From the NCBI GenBank assembly GCA_002839375.1, contig PGXY01000006.1:248001-312000 (forward strand): a stretch of DNA of 64,000 bases. Direction: 5' to 3'. Positions 34,841-45,413 of this stretch are shown piece after piece (position 1 is the stretch's first letter; each line of letters opens with the position of its first letter). The position numbers and the translations under genes are program-made. The DNA comes from Spirochaetae bacterium HGW-Spirochaetae-1. GTDB taxonomy: Bacteria; Spirochaetota; UBA4802; UBA5550. The notes beneath the pieces are model-generated. The model saw only the letters and a list, made by a program, of their open reading frames with translations. It searched no databases and was not told the origin of the DNA.

Positions 34841-35665
34841 GTGAGTATGACGATAGAAATAAGAACATGCATTCAGAACGGCTGTTCCGTCTCTTATAGA
34901 ACAAATGCCGGCAGGGATACCCGTGCTCTTTTCTTTGTCCATGGCCTGGGAGCCGATTCAAGATTTTATTATAAACAGCTGAAATATTTCAGCCAGTATT
35001 ATCGTGTCATAGCCATCGATCTTCCCGGTCATGGCCTCTCCCCCTGTGATCATGTGCCCACTCTTGAGGATTATTCAAGGGCCCTTACGGGCGTCATAGA
35101 AATGGAGGAAATCGAATCTCTGGTACTCATAGGACACTCCATGGGGGGGAGCATTTGTCTCGATCTTTTTTCGAGGCGGACCGTTCCCATCGATGCCATG
35201 GTTCTCATCTCAACCGGCGCCAGTCTTTCCATGGTGGAGTCTTTTTTAGATGTAAGTAAAAATGACTTCATGACTTTTTACAATAATCTTCTTAAGCAGG
35301 TTTTCAGTAAAAAAGGTGGGCTGATGACGAGGATGGCTGATAAATGTGCAACGGCACTGAACCGGGAGGTTTTCAGCAACAATCTGGCCATATGCCGGGG
35401 TATTGATCATTCCGGTATTCTCCATACCGTGGATATTCCCGTTTTGGTCATGGGGAATAAGAATGATACGCTGGTACCTATCGAGACTTCCGCTGCTCTT
35501 GCCAGGGGAATCAGGGATGCGGAATTTGCCGAGTTCGACAGTGAAGGGCACATCCCATTTTTCGAAAATCCCGATATGTTCAACGATATTCTACTGAAAT
35601 TTCTTAATGAGCGGTTCAAAATGGCCAGTATTTCCCCCGAGGTTTCTGAAATACTTGACAAATAG
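34841..35665 (+). CDS. alpha/beta-fold hydrolase
   Basis: Serine hydrolase of the alpha/beta fold. FFVHGLGADSRFY near residue 28 is the oxyanion-hole HG motif, IGHSMGGSICLDL near 96 holds the nucleophile Ser, NKNDTLVPIE near 207 holds the acid Asp, and GHIPFFENPDMF near 237 holds the catalytic His. The cap region is small. This pattern fits esterases, C-C hydrolases and lactonases alike, so the substrate is not assigned. The start is GTG 34841 (AAAGGA five bases before) or ATG 34847. A 271-base gap separates it from gapA. Confidence 0.88.
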   Translation: MSMTIEIRTCIQNGCSVSYRTNAGRDTRALFFVHGLGADSRFYYKQLKYFSQYYRVIAIDLPGHGLSPCDHVPTLEDYSRALTGVIEMEEIESLVLIGHSMGGSICLDLFSRRTVPIDAMVLISTGASLSMVESFLDVSKNDFMTFYNNLLKQVFSKKGGLMTRMADKCATALNREVFSNNLAICRGIDHSGILHTVDIPVLVMGNKNDTLVPIETSAALARGIRDAEFAEFDSEGHIPFFENPDMFNDILLKFLNERFKMASISPEVSEILDK

Positions 35666-35735
35666 TAATCCGTTTGAAATTCTTCCACTTTATTTGTTGA
35701 TATCATTAAAACTTGTTTCTTTTATTTTTCAACTG

Positions 35736-35754
35736 TATACTTGATTCAAGTATA
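35736..35754. repeat. 19-base palindrome upstream of gapA
   Basis: TATACTTGA-T-TCAAGTATA is a perfect inverted repeat with a single central base, about 180 bases before gapA and about 100 before its candidate promoter. Size and symmetry fit a dimeric regulator site. Confidence 0.45.
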
Positions 35755-35840
35755 TAAATATCATTATTTTAACGGGCATTTATCCATCCCCGTCATACCT
35801 ACGGGGCAAGTGTTTATTGTCCGGGCCCACAAATAATGCC

Positions 35841-35869
35841 TTGAATTATTTACAGCCTTACGGGATAAT
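35841..35869 (+). promoter_or_regulatory. gapA promoter candidate
   Basis: TTGAAT (35841-35846), 17 bases, GATAAT (35864-35869), about 65 bases upstream of the gapA ATG. An AT-rich tract with TATAAT (35911-35916) lies closer but lacks a -35. Confidence 0.5.
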
Positions 35870-35918
35870 CAGGCATCGCATAATAAAAATTTAAAAAAAT
35901 ATTACAATAATATAATAA

Positions 35919-36947
<1,029 letters not shown>

Positions 36948-36969
36948 AATCGGAATACGGGGAAGTGAC

Positions 36970-37722
36970 ATGGGAAGAAGAGAGATATTTGCCGGGAACT
37001 GGAAGATGTACAAGACGTATCTGGAAGCGGAAAAGCTGGTAAAAGAGCTTATTTCGGGACTGGGCTCTACGGGAAAGAAAGAAGTTATTATCTTTCCTCC
37101 AGCTCCATTTGCACGTCATTGTGCCGACATGTGTAAAGGCACGGCCATTGATGTGGGCATGCAGAATATGTATTTCGAGGACGAGGGGGCCTTTACCGGT
37201 GAAGTTTCTCCCGCCATGGTGAAAGACGCGGGCTGCCGGTATATACTCATAGGGCATTCGGAGCGGCGCCACGTTTTCGGTGAAACCGACGGCGATGTCA
37301 ATAAAAAGGTCAAGGCTGCTTTCAAACACGGCCTGGAACCGGTTATCTGTGTCGGTGAGCTGCTGGAAGAAAGGGAAAAAAGCATAACAGATGCGGTTCT
37401 CAAAAGGCAGATTGAAGGGGCGCTGAAAGATATAACAGCAGCCCAGATGGAGAAGGTGGTGATTGCCTATGAACCTGTCTGGGCCATCGGTACCGGCAAG
37501 GTAGCCACACCGGAAATTGCTGAAGAGGCTCATGCCAAGATAAGGGACCTTCTGAAGGATATTTATGGAACCAAAATCGCCGATTCGGTGTCCATATTAT
37601 ATGGAGGTTCGGTGAAACCGGACAATATCAAGGGTCTTTTCTCCAGGGAAAATATCGATGGCGTTCTCGTGGGAGGCGCAAGCCTGAAATCTGATTCTTT
37701 TCTTGACATTGTACATGTTTAA
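36970..37722 (+). CDS. tpiA: triosephosphate isomerase
   Basis: Interconverts dihydroxyacetone phosphate and glyceraldehyde-3-phosphate. RREIFAGNWKMYKT at the N-terminus has the active-site Asn and Lys, ILIGHSERRHVFGETD holds the catalytic His, VIAYEPVWAIGTGKVATPE holds the catalytic Glu and flexible loop 6, and ILYGGSVKPDNIKGL is the phosphate-binding block. The 250 residues are normal. It lies between gapA and secG; this order is common in many bacteria. Confidence 0.98.
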   Translation: MGRREIFAGNWKMYKTYLEAEKLVKELISGLGSTGKKEVIIFPPAPFARHCADMCKGTAIDVGMQNMYFEDEGAFTGEVSPAMVKDAGCRYILIGHSERRHVFGETDGDVNKKVKAAFKHGLEPVICVGELLEEREKSITDAVLKRQIEGALKDITAAQMEKVVIAYEPVWAIGTGKVATPEIAEEAHAKIRDLLKDIYGTKIADSVSILYGGSVKPDNIKGLFSRENIDGVLVGGASLKSDSFLDIVHV

Positions 37723-37813
37723 ACGACATTGGTATAGTATTGAACTGTATCTGAGGAATAATTAATATTGTGTATGACGGCAGCACATGCCGTTATAATT
37801 ATGAGGAAATTCT

Positions 37814-38167
37814 ATGGGAATTTTAATTTCTGTCTCCACTGTTCTTTTTGTGATACTGTGTGTTATCCTGGTCATTATTATTCTTCTTCAGGCCGATAAA
37901 AGCGCCGGAATGGGGATACTGGGCGGATCAAGCCAGTCGGCCTTCGGCAGTTCTACAGCCGATGTCATCACGAAGATAACGGCTGTTATGATCGGCCTCT
38001 TCATGCTGGGATCGCTGGGTCTGGCGGTTTTCGAATCGAGTAAAACCACTTCTCTTGAGAAGAAGGTACTTTCCGTCGATGAGTCTGCTCCATCCGGAGT
38101 TGTCCAGAAGGAACCGGTTAAGGATGCCCCACAACAGCCCGATGAAAAGCCGTCGGGAAATAAATAA
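37814..38167 (+). CDS. secG: preprotein translocase subunit SecG
   Basis: Small inner-membrane partner of SecY/SecE. Two membrane helices are visible (residues about 3-26 and 54-76) around the conserved linker QADKSAGMGILGGSSQSAFGSSTADVITKITAVM. The C-terminal 35 residues are a polar, proline-rich tail (SAPSGVVQKEPVKDAPQQPDEKP), longer than in E. coli. TGTACA-N17-TATAGT (37710-37738) may be an additional promoter. Confidence 0.95.
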   Translation: MGILISVSTVLFVILCVILVIIILLQADKSAGMGILGGSSQSAFGSSTADVITKITAVMIGLFMLGSLGLAVFESSKTTSLEKKVLSVDESAPSGVVQKEPVKDAPQQPDEKPSGNK

Positions 38168-38219
38168 TATCCTGCATTAATCCAGGATTTAAAGCGTTTC
38201 TTGCAAGCAGGGGTTCTTT

Positions 38220-38408
38220 ATGGCACGATCTGTATTTGTAGATGAAAAGGAATGTACGGGGTGTGAGCTCTGTATTGATATGTTGCCTGTGGTTTTTAAA
38301 ATGAATAGCAATGGTGTAAGCGTTGCGCAGGATAGCTCAATGGCGTCGGAGAGTGAGATTCAGGATGTCATTGACAACTGTCCTGCTGAGTGCATACATT
38401 GGAAATAA
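38220..38408 (+). CDS. single-cluster 4Fe-4S ferredoxin
   Basis: 62-residue electron carrier. CTGCELC near residue 13 gives three cluster cysteines (CxxCxxC) and CPAEC near residue 54 the fourth, the arrangement of monocluster ferredoxins such as those of Thermotoga and Desulfovibrio. The start is ATG 38220. It is placed between secG and metK on the same strand, 21 bases before metK. Its redox partner is not evident from the neighbours. Confidence 0.92.
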   Translation: MARSVFVDEKECTGCELCIDMLPVVFKMNSNGVSVAQDSSMASESEIQDVIDNCPAECIHWK

Positions 38409-38429
38409 ATATTGACGAGGTAAATTGTT

Positions 38430-39581
38430 ATGCTTAAGGACTATATTTTTACATCGGAATCGGTATCCGAGGGACATCCCGATAAGGTCTGTGACCAGAT
38501 ATCCGATGCGATTCTTGATGAGCATCTGAAGGGAGATAAATATTCCCGGGTTGCACTCGAAACGCTGGCAACAACTGATTTGATAGTTCTTTCCGGAGAA
38601 ATAACCTCTCAGCAGAGTGTCGATTATGAAAAAATCGCCCGCATGGTGGCGGCAGACATAGGGTATACCGATCCTGACATCGGTTTTGATGCGTCAACAT
38701 GCGCGGTAAAGATTCACGTGCACGCTCAGTCACCCGATATTTCCCAGGGTGTAACGGAAGGGCAGGGACTGTTTACAGAACAGGGCGCCGGTGATCAGGG
38801 GATGATGTTCGGTTATGCCGTTGCTGAAACTCCGGAACTCATGCCGATGCCTATTCTGCTGGCTCATAAACTGGTTAAACGTCTCGCCGATGTTCGCCGT
38901 TCGGGGGAATTGACATTTATCAGGCCTGATTCCAAGTCCCAGGTCACCATTGAATATGTCGATGGCAAACCGAAAAGGGTTGATGCAGTTGTTATATCCA
39001 CACAGCATGCTCCTGATGTGGACCTGAAGACCATATCCGAAGGCGTAATTGAGACCACGGTGAAAAAAGTTATTCCAGCAGAGTACCTTGATAAAAACAC
39101 AAAATTTTATATAAATCCCACGGGCAGATTTGTCGTGGGCGGCCCTCACGGTGATACGGGTCTGACAGGGCGGAAGATAATCGTTGATACCTACGGCGGC
39201 ATGGGACGCCATGGCGGCGGAGCATTTTCAGGTAAAGATCCCTCCAAGGTGGACCGCTCTGCGGCCTATATGGCCCGCTATATCGCCAAAAATATTGTCG
39301 CTGCCGGGCTTGCTTTCCGCTGCGAGGTGCAGCTTGCTTATGCCATAGGAGTTCCTGATCCCGTTTCTGTCATGGTAGACACTTTTGGAACCGGTATCAT
39401 TTCAGAAGAAAAAATCGCCGAGAGAGTGCGCGCTGTCTTTGACATGAAGCCATCGGGAATCATGAAAACGCTGGATCTGCACAGGCCGATTTACAGGGCT
39501 ACCACCAATTACGGGCATTTTGGCAGGGAGGATGCCGGATTCTTCTGGGAAAAAACCGATAAGGCTGCTTTGCTGAAATAA
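38430..39581 (+). CDS. metK: S-adenosylmethionine synthetase
   Basis: Makes SAM from methionine and ATP; the window encodes several SAM users (RsmA and two radical SAM proteins). [24 protein letters not shown] at the N-terminus is the methionine/ATP-binding start, [12 protein letters not shown] the conserved hexapeptide region and [27 protein letters not shown] the phosphate-binding block. It is complete at 383 residues. SD GAGG precedes the ATG. I looked for a SAM riboswitch in the 21-base spacer upstream; there is no room for one. Confidence 0.98.
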   Translation: MLKDYIFTSESVSEGHPDKVCDQISDAILDEHLKGDKYSRVALETLATTDLIVLSGEITSQQSVDYEKIARMVAADIGYTDPDIGFDASTCAVKIHVHAQSPDISQGVTEGQGLFTEQGAGDQGMMFGYAVAETPELMPMPILLAHKLVKRLADVRRSGELTFIRPDSKSQVTIEYVDGKPKRVDAVVISTQHAPDVDLKTISEGVIETTVKKVIPAEYLDKNTKFYINPTGRFVVGGPHGDTGLTGRKIIVDTYGGMGRHGGGAFSGKDPSKVDRSAAYMARYIAKNIVAAGLAFRCEVQLAYAIGVPDPVSVMVDTFGTGIISEEKIAERVRAVFDMKPSGIMKTLDLHRPIYRATTNYGHFGREDAGFFWEKTDKAALLK

Positions 39582-39654
39582 AGTAACTATTAAAACCTGA
39601 TTTATTGAGGTTCTCTTAATCACTCAATCAATCTAAGGTTCTTTTTGTAAGATT

Positions 39655-39756
39655 GAAGGTTTTCAATTTTTAAGTAATGAAGGCTGTAATTCCGATACTA
39701 TGTATATATATCATTGAGGAATTCAGGCAATGAAAGAAACAAAATTGAAAACCTTC
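39655..39756 (+). repeat. perfect 16-bp inverted repeat bracketing the start of the zinc-ribbon gene
   Basis: GAAGGTTTTCAATTTT (39655-39670) is the exact reverse complement of AAAATTGAAAACCTTC (39741-39756). In RNA, further wobble and AU pairs extend it to about 20. The 70-base loop contains the SD and the ATG at 39730, and the right arm lies within the first nine codons. It may control translation or be a DNA site for a regulator. Confidence 0.7.
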
Positions 39757-39870
39757 GGTTACAACTGCCCCTGCGGATACCAGGTCCGGGTATATATCGA
39801 CTGTGGTATTCCGCAGGAACAATATACATGCAGAAAGTGCGGTGCCAGGGTTAAACGAATGGAAATTTAA
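39730..39870 (+). CDS. 46-residue zinc-ribbon protein
   Basis: A small protein with the two-knuckle pattern CPCGYQVRV near residue 13 and CRKCGARVKRM near residue 34. Together these cysteines can bind one zinc ion in a rubredoxin-like ribbon (FmdB- or ribosome-associated small zinc-ribbon type). GAGGA lies upstream of the ATG at about 10 bases. No family name can be given with confidence. It is located 148 bases after metK, with the early coding region paired in a long inverted repeat. The next gene begins 61 bases downstream. Confidence 0.75.
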   Translation: MKETKLKTFGYNCPCGYQVRVYIDCGIPQEQYTCRKCGARVKRMEI

Positions 39871-39931
39871 AAACCTGCCATTTTTTCATCTCACTTTGCT
39901 GCACACTTCGTTTTGAAAAATGAGATGAATC

Positions 39932-41440
39932 ATGAATTTTGTATCAATTAAAAAGAGAGCCAGCCTGTTTTTTTTCTTTCTGGCCATCATCATCCCCTGT
40001 TCTGTTTTTTCGCAGGACACCGTCACCGGCGCCGAATTGCCTGTGACAGATGCACCGCTTGCTGAAAATGAGATATCCCCGCAGGAAAAAAATAACGGAA
40101 AGAATATCAATATTGATGCTGAATTGATGTATGGGCAGTATAATAATATTCTGTCCACACTGAGTCTCATCCAGAGTACCGACAGTTTTACCTATCAGCT
40201 CAACACCGATTTCACCAGGTCGAATGATTTTGGCTATGATAATTCATCTTTTTATGAAAGCGAGGTGGGCTTTTCCGGCAAAGGTCAAATCACTAAAAAC
40301 TGGTCGATCATACCGCAGCTCGATATATATAATGAATCTCATGGCATGTTCGGCAACAGTTTCTATAACCGGGAAGAGAAGGACAAGATCGTTCTGCTTT
40401 TAAAAAATGAATATAAACCCACGCCCTCACGCTGGCAGGTCAATTTCGGCGGAGGCCAGTATGTTCACCGACTTATGGGAGCAGATCCATACGACATGAG
40501 CTTCTACAAGCTGAACGAGGAAATTGAATGGGAGTATGTCTGGTCGTCATCGTATCAATGGTCCTTCCGGCATTATTCGAGCCATTATTTTTATAAGAAT
40601 ACTACCAATGATGACTACCATGTGGGTAATGAGATTCTGGGAAGTTTCAAAATCATGGAATATATAAAAATCAGCGCCGGTGGCATTATGGACTGGAATC
40701 GTGATGCCGGCTTCTTTCCTTCGGGAAAAGCCCAGATTGCCAGCGTGGGTCTGAAATATTTCATTCTGGAAGGAGCCTATATATATGATCTGGTTCCTTT
40801 TATGCCCGAAGATTTATATTTTGACCAGAAATTTATTTATCCTAACAATAATCTTCCTCCGGGGAAAGTGCATAAGGGCGACGTGAAGGGAAGTTTCGAG
40901 CTGTCGAAAAAAAGCAAGTCAGATATTTACATTAAAAAGATAAAAATTAAATGCCGCGGTTTATTTGAGGATAATAATAATTTTTATAATTACAACTTTG
41001 GTCTTTTGCCCGGGAATGTATTGAGTGCCGAAACAGTTCATGCCCATTCTCTCGGCATGGAAAATGAAGCCGCGATAGATGTTGCCATGTTCGCCTACGA
41101 AGTGGGTTTTCTGTTCAGCTACCGGTTTGACAGATATTACGCCGATGACAATATTACATATCGTCCGGAACACCGGTTTAACGGTGGTGTTACTTTCACC
41201 TCGGAGAAATGGGCGCTTGAATGGTCTAATGAATATAACAGTTCCATGTATGTGTATCCCGGTTCAAGTGAAAAACTCGGGGATTTTATTGTAGGGATGC
41301 TTGAGCTGCGGATTCAAATGGTCGATTCCCTGTTCTTTAATATCAAGCTGAACAATCTCTATAACATGAATTACTGTTATATTCCCGGATATGCGGAACC
41401 GGGGTTCACCGTTCTGGCGGGTCTGCGCATAATCATTTAA
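39932..41440 (+). CDS. predicted outer-membrane beta-barrel protein
   Basis: Not assigned to a family. A signal peptide is clear (SLFFFFLAIIIPCSVFSQ, cleaved near residue 27), followed by a polar linker to about residue 50. The rest alternates short strands rich in Tyr, Trp, Phe, Asn and Ser (for example YQLNTDFTRSNDFGYDNSSFYESEVGFSG), typical of transmembrane beta-barrels. The C-terminus ends GLRIII rather than the Phe that usually caps barrels recognised by BamA. The bamA gene lies 1.4 kb downstream. Likely a porin or outer-membrane transporter of unknown cargo. Confidence 0.75.
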   Translation: MNFVSIKKRASLFFFFLAIIIPCSVFSQDTVTGAELPVTDAPLAENEISPQEKNNGKNINIDAELMYGQYNNILSTLSLIQSTDSFTYQLNTDFTRSNDFGYDNSSFYESEVGFSGKGQITKNWSIIPQLDIYNESHGMFGNSFYNREEKDKIVLLLKNEYKPTPSRWQVNFGGGQYVHRLMGADPYDMSFYKLNEEIEWEYVWSSSYQWSFRHYSSHYFYKNTTNDDYHVGNEILGSFKIMEYIKISAGGIMDWNRDAGFFPSGKAQIASVGLKYFILEGAYIYDLVPFMPEDLYFDQKFIYPNNNLPPGKVHKGDVKGSFELSKKSKSDIYIKKIKIKCRGLFEDNNNFYNYNFGLLPGNVLSAETVHAHSLGMENEAAIDVAMFAYEVGFLFSYRFDRYYADDNITYRPEHRFNGGVTFTSEKWALEWSNEYNSSMYVYPGSSEKLGDFIVGMLELRIQMVDSLFFNIKLNNLYNMNYCYIPGYAEPGFTVLAGLRIII

Positions 41441-41654
41441 TGCGATAAGGCACTACGAGGAGATTCTTGAGAGGCCTGGAATTTTCTGCAAGGGCGGAAT
41501 ATCCGTGAATGTATTGTAACATAATCCCGTTTCAGTATACAAATTGTGAAAGCTGTTAAAAAGAGATATGCAGATCATTTTATTTGTTGGCGTTTTTTAC
41601 CGCTTTCAGGGTTCATGTGTGTAGTACAAATCAATTATTACCGGTGTATAAACT

Positions 41655-42269
41655 ATGACAGGCAAATTCTTCATATCAATTTTTGATTCCATTCCTGTAT
41701 GGGTAATGCTGCTGCCGATCTTTATATGCTCCGTTACGGTGCTGGCCGTTTTTGTGGAGAGGATGATATTCTACCGGAGGATCAATATAGATTACCGCCT
41801 CCTGATCAGTTCACTCGGCGCAAAAATAGAGGCTGACCGGTTCGATGAGGCGAAGCGTTTGTACGAGGGCTATTCGGGACCCCTGGTTGTAATGATCAGG
41901 GAAATAGTCGAGAACTGGAAGGAGCCCGGCGATTTTGAAATGCGCATACGCGATATGGCGGAAAGGGCGATCCGCTCCATTGAAAAATACGGTAGTGTGG
42001 TGGCAACAATAGCCACCGTGTCTCCCATGTTCGGGCTGTTGGGGACTGTTACGGGTATGATGAAATCCTTCAGCGGTCTGGCCAGCATGGGGCCTTCGGC
42101 ACATGACCTGCTTGCCATGGGAATCACCGAAGCGCTGGTGACAACGGCTCTTGGCCTTCTGGTGGCCATCCCGTCGCTTATGTTTTATAATTTTCTGGTC
42201 GGCCGCATTGAAATTTATATACGGGAAGTAGAATACATCGGCAACAGCTTCATTGGTATGCGGTCATAA
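41655..42269 (+). CDS. MotA/TolQ/ExbB proton-channel family protein
   Basis: Inner-membrane proton-channel subunit of a TonB-ExbBD or Tol-Pal-type energy transducer. A first membrane helix lies near residues 14-33 and the hallmark cytoplasmic/membrane block ATIATVSPMFGLLGTVTGMMKSF near 116, followed by ALVTTALGLLVAIPSLMFYNFLVG near 161. It is 204 residues, within the usual range. The next gene encodes the matching ExbD/TolR-type partner. Neither TonB nor TolA is encoded nearby, so ExbB and TolQ cannot be separated by context. Confidence 0.93.
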   Translation: MTGKFFISIFDSIPVWVMLLPIFICSVTVLAVFVERMIFYRRINIDYRLLISSLGAKIEADRFDEAKRLYEGYSGPLVVMIREIVENWKEPGDFEMRIRDMAERAIRSIEKYGSVVATIATVSPMFGLLGTVTGMMKSFSGLASMGPSAHDLLAMGITEALVTTALGLLVAIPSLMFYNFLVGRIEIYIREVEYIGNSFIGMRS

Positions 42270-42306
42270 CGGGTCTGTCGGGAATGCATGGTTTGGAAAA
42301 AATATC

Positions 42307-42708
42307 ATGACATTGAAATTTAAAAGCAGGCTACAGCACAGGGCACTTATTGATATCACCTCCCTGATTGACCTGGTGTTTCTCCTGGTTGCTTTTTTCA
42401 TGGTCACTTCCAGTCTCGGGTCGGAATCTTCCATTACGGTACATCTTCCCAAGGCGGAACAGACGGCCCAGTATAAGGGCGGCGATATAGTGGTTTCCAT
42501 AAATGAGAGAAATGAAATTTTTATAAATGATGTTCTCTATACGAAAGAAACCATAGTAGAAGAATTAAAGAGACTCAAAACTTCCAACAGTGATTTGTCA
42601 GTAGTAATTCGCGGTGACAGAAAGGCGGATTATGAAATGATAGTCACCATTATGGACAGACTTAATCAGGCGGGAATCCCGAAGTTTACCATTGCCACAA
42701 CAGATTAA
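42307..42708 (+). CDS. ExbD/TolR-family protein
   Basis: Partner of the ExbB-like channel, one membrane helix with the channel Asp and a periplasmic domain. ATG 42307 is used instead of the upstream in-frame GTG 42253, because the shorter form starts directly with the cytoplasmic stretch KFKSRLQHRALIDITSLIDLVFLLVAFFMVT; the Asp in LIDLVF is the proton-path residue. The periplasmic part (ITVHLPKAEQTAQYKGGDIVVSINERNEIFINDV, then VVIRGDRKADYEMIVTIMDRLNQAG) is typical. It is 133 residues, 37 bases after the ExbB gene. Confidence 0.93.
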   Translation: MTLKFKSRLQHRALIDITSLIDLVFLLVAFFMVTSSLGSESSITVHLPKAEQTAQYKGGDIVVSINERNEIFINDVLYTKETIVEELKRLKTSNSDLSVVIRGDRKADYEMIVTIMDRLNQAGIPKFTIATTD

Positions 42709-42881
42709 TCCCGGGTCTTTCCGGGAAGGTATTTGTGGTGACAATAAATACCGAATATCATTATAATTCCTTGACATGAAAGAACTTATAATGATAAGAG
42801 TCGTGGGGCTGACAAACCGCATCGTCCGGTCCTGCACGGAAATTATGAACAATGAAAAATAGAATGCTGAAACGGTAATAT

Positions 42882-45413
42882 ATGAAACTATACATCTCGT
42901 TAACGCTCACCGCTCTCCTTGCTGTCCTGGCTATTACCGGAGTGTCCTCCCAGCCGTCGAAATACGAGGGCAAGATCGTCAGGAAAATTGATTTCGTAGG
43001 ACTGAAATCCGTAAGTCCCGAAGACCTGCTGTACATAATGAGGACGTCGGCGGGATATCCCCTTAAATCAGCCGAGGTGCGCAAGGATATAAAGGATATT
43101 TTCGATAAAGGAAAATTTGAAAAGGTCGACGTGGAGATCGAGGAGTTTCAGGACGGTGTCCAGCTTCGTTTTATCTGCAAGGAAAGGCCCCGGATTGCAT
43201 CCATTGAATTCAGAGGGCTCGATGAATTTGTTGAAACCGATCTCAAGGAAACGATTCTTTTGAAGGAAGGCGAAGTATACCGCAAGGACTACCTGGAGAA
43301 GAGCGTAGCCCTGCTCAAGGAGAAGTATGACGGTGAGGGACTCTTCAATGCGCACATAACATACAAAGTCCTGCCGGTGAAGGATGAAGATGATGTCAAT
43401 GTGCAGATCATAATCGATGAAGGGGAGCAGATCAAGGTTCAGAAAATATCCATTCTGGGAACCGATAAGCTTTATTCCGAGGAAGTTCAGGATCTGATGG
43501 AGACAAAGGAAGAGGGGCTTATCCGCGACGGGGCGTTTAAAAAAGAAATCTATGACCAGGACAAGGCCAAGATCGTCGGCTTCTACAGGGAGAAGGGTTA
43601 TCTGGACGCACAGATTCTTGAAGACAGTGTTGACTATGAATGGGAAGACCCGGAGAAAAAAGAAACCCGTGTTATCTATATCGTGATAAAAATCAGTGAG
43701 GGTGAAAAGTATTATTTCGACAAATCAACAGTGACCATTAGCGGTGAGAAGGAGAAAACAATCTTTACGCCCGAGGAAATTTCCAAAGACTTTGAGCTGA
43801 AGGAAAACGGCGAGGTTTTCAACGACACCAAGTTCCAGATGGACCGCCAGATGATAAGTTTCAAGTATGCGTCAAAAGGCTATATATTCGCCCGTGTCAT
43901 TCCCAAGCGGTCTATAACTGAAAAAGAGGTCGATGTCGAGGGTAAAAAAGAAAAGCGAAAGTATGTGACCATAGATTATGTTGTTACCGAGGGAACCCAG
44001 GCCTACGTGGAATCCATTATTATTAAAGGGAACAAGAAGACCAAAGAGAAGGTCATTCGACGGGAACTGGTTATAAAAGAAGGAGAGCTCTTTAATTCAG
44101 CAAAAATGCAGGTCTCGCGAGAGAAGGTCTATAACCTGGGATATTTCAAACAGGTTGACTTCGATGTACGGCCCGGCAGCAGGGAAGGTTACATGAACCT
44201 TGTCGTGGATGTGGAAGAGCAGCCTTCAGGAACCATCTCCCTGGGCGGCGGTTACGGGACACAGTCCGGTTTTTCCATCTTCTCCGATATCACGGAAAAC
44301 AACTTCCTGGGCAACGGTCAGCGTGTGGGAGTTAAGTTTGAATATGGCCCGCGCCGCTCATCCATCACGCTCTCCTTTACGGAACCGTGGCTCATGGACT
44401 ATCCGGTAGCATTTTCCACATCCATATTCTATTATCTATATACCATTGAAACATCGTCCATGTTTAGTAATACGAATCAGACGGCCGAATATCAGAAACA
44501 GGCCTTCGGCTATTCCCTGGGACTCAGCTACCGCTTCATGTATTACTATGTGATCGGTACCAACTGGTCCCATGCCTTCAAGAGCTATCTCAATCCTACG
44601 GGCAATGCCAGTGACGAAATATTTATAGCTGCGGCGGATAGAATTCAGGAAAAACGATCACAATCATTCTATGCCTTCCGGGATTCCAAGGACAACTACC
44701 TGAACCCCACCTCGGGTTCCCGTGTGGGAATGTCCATAGAACTGACGGGCGGCGCCATTTACGGCGGCCAGGACCATTACGTCCGTTTTGATCCCGAGCT
44801 CTATCTCTATTATTCACCTTTTCATCTCCCTTTTCTGAAGTCGCACCCCTGTGTTTTTGAGTTCCGTGCAAATGGATCCTTTATTGTACGGCCGCTGGGC
44901 AATCCACACCAAAACTATGAGACCAACCAGTGGCTTGAGGCCGAGGATCGACTCACCATCGGCGGTCCCGAAACCCTTCGAGGCTGGGACTACTATGATT
45001 TTGCATTTCCCGATTCATGGGCCTATAATGGACTGTATCACCGCATCCTCTACGGCGTGGAGTTCCGTGTGCCGATCCATCCCCAGATGCTCTGGCTGGT
45101 CCTTTTCTTTGACGCCGGTTCGCTCTGGACTGATACCTTCTGGGAAAAACAGCTTACGGAAGGCAGCGATGCGCAGACTACCATTCAAACTGATAAAGAT
45201 AATGGTGATCTGTATGCCATTAACCAGATTTTCAGCAGCAGGGTGAACCTGCTTCAGTATTTCAAGTATTCCTATGGCTTCGGTTTCCGGATACAGATTC
45301 CCATGATGCCTCTGCGATTCTGGTTCGGCAAGAAGTTCATCTATGACGGTTCATCCTTCAGGAACGTGGGGGACCTGACCTTTCAATTCCAGATTGGGGA
45401 TATGCGCTTCTGA
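42882..45413 (+). CDS. bamA: outer-membrane protein assembly factor BamA
   Basis: Central subunit of the BAM complex, inserting beta-barrel proteins into the outer membrane. A signal peptide (SLTLTALLAVLAITGVSSQ) is followed by five predicted POTRA domains (residues about 25-420; the first begins IVRKIDFVGLKSVSPEDLLYIMRTSAG). The Omp85 barrel from about 430 has SGTISLGGGYGTQSGFSIF, then LTIGGPETLRGWDYY near 690 containing the conserved loop-6 (V/I)RG(F/Y)-type motif as LRGW. The C-terminus ends IGDMRF, with the barrel signature Phe. It is full length at 843 residues. Its last base is shared with the next start. Confidence 0.97.
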   Translation: MKLYISLTLTALLAVLAITGVSSQPSKYEGKIVRKIDFVGLKSVSPEDLLYIMRTSAGYPLKSAEVRKDIKDIFDKGKFEKVDVEIEEFQDGVQLRFICKERPRIASIEFRGLDEFVETDLKETILLKEGEVYRKDYLEKSVALLKEKYDGEGLFNAHITYKVLPVKDEDDVNVQIIIDEGEQIKVQKISILGTDKLYSEEVQDLMETKEEGLIRDGAFKKEIYDQDKAKIVGFYREKGYLDAQILEDSVDYEWEDPEKKETRVIYIVIKISEGEKYYFDKSTVTISGEKEKTIFTPEEISKDFELKENGEVFNDTKFQMDRQMISFKYASKGYIFARVIPKRSITEKEVDVEGKKEKRKYVTIDYVVTEGTQAYVESIIIKGNKKTKEKVIRRELVIKEGELFNSAKMQVSREKVYNLGYFKQVDFDVRPGSREGYMNLVVDVEEQPSGTISLGGGYGTQSGFSIFSDITENNFLGNGQRVGVKFEYGPRRSSITLSFTEPWLMDYPVAFSTSIFYYLYTIETSSMFSNTNQTAEYQKQAFGYSLGLSYRFMYYYVIGTNWSHAFKSYLNPTGNASDEIFIAAADRIQEKRSQSFYAFRDSKDNYLNPTSGSRVGMSIELTGGAIYGGQDHYVRFDPELYLYYSPFHLPFLKSHPCVFEFRANGSFIVRPLGNPHQNYETNQWLEAEDRLTIGGPETLRGWDYYDFAFPDSWAYNGLYHRILYGVEFRVPIHPQMLWLVLFFDAGSLWTDTFWEKQLTEGSDAQTTIQTDKDNGDLYAINQIFSSRVNLLQYFKYSYGFGFRIQIPMMPLRFWFGKKFIYDGSSFRNVGDLTFQFQIGDMRF

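Noticed and set aside
37703-37738. TTGACA...TATAGT as a consensus secG promoter
   Set aside because: Spacing is 24 bases; a 17-base pairing with TGTACA is possible but weak.
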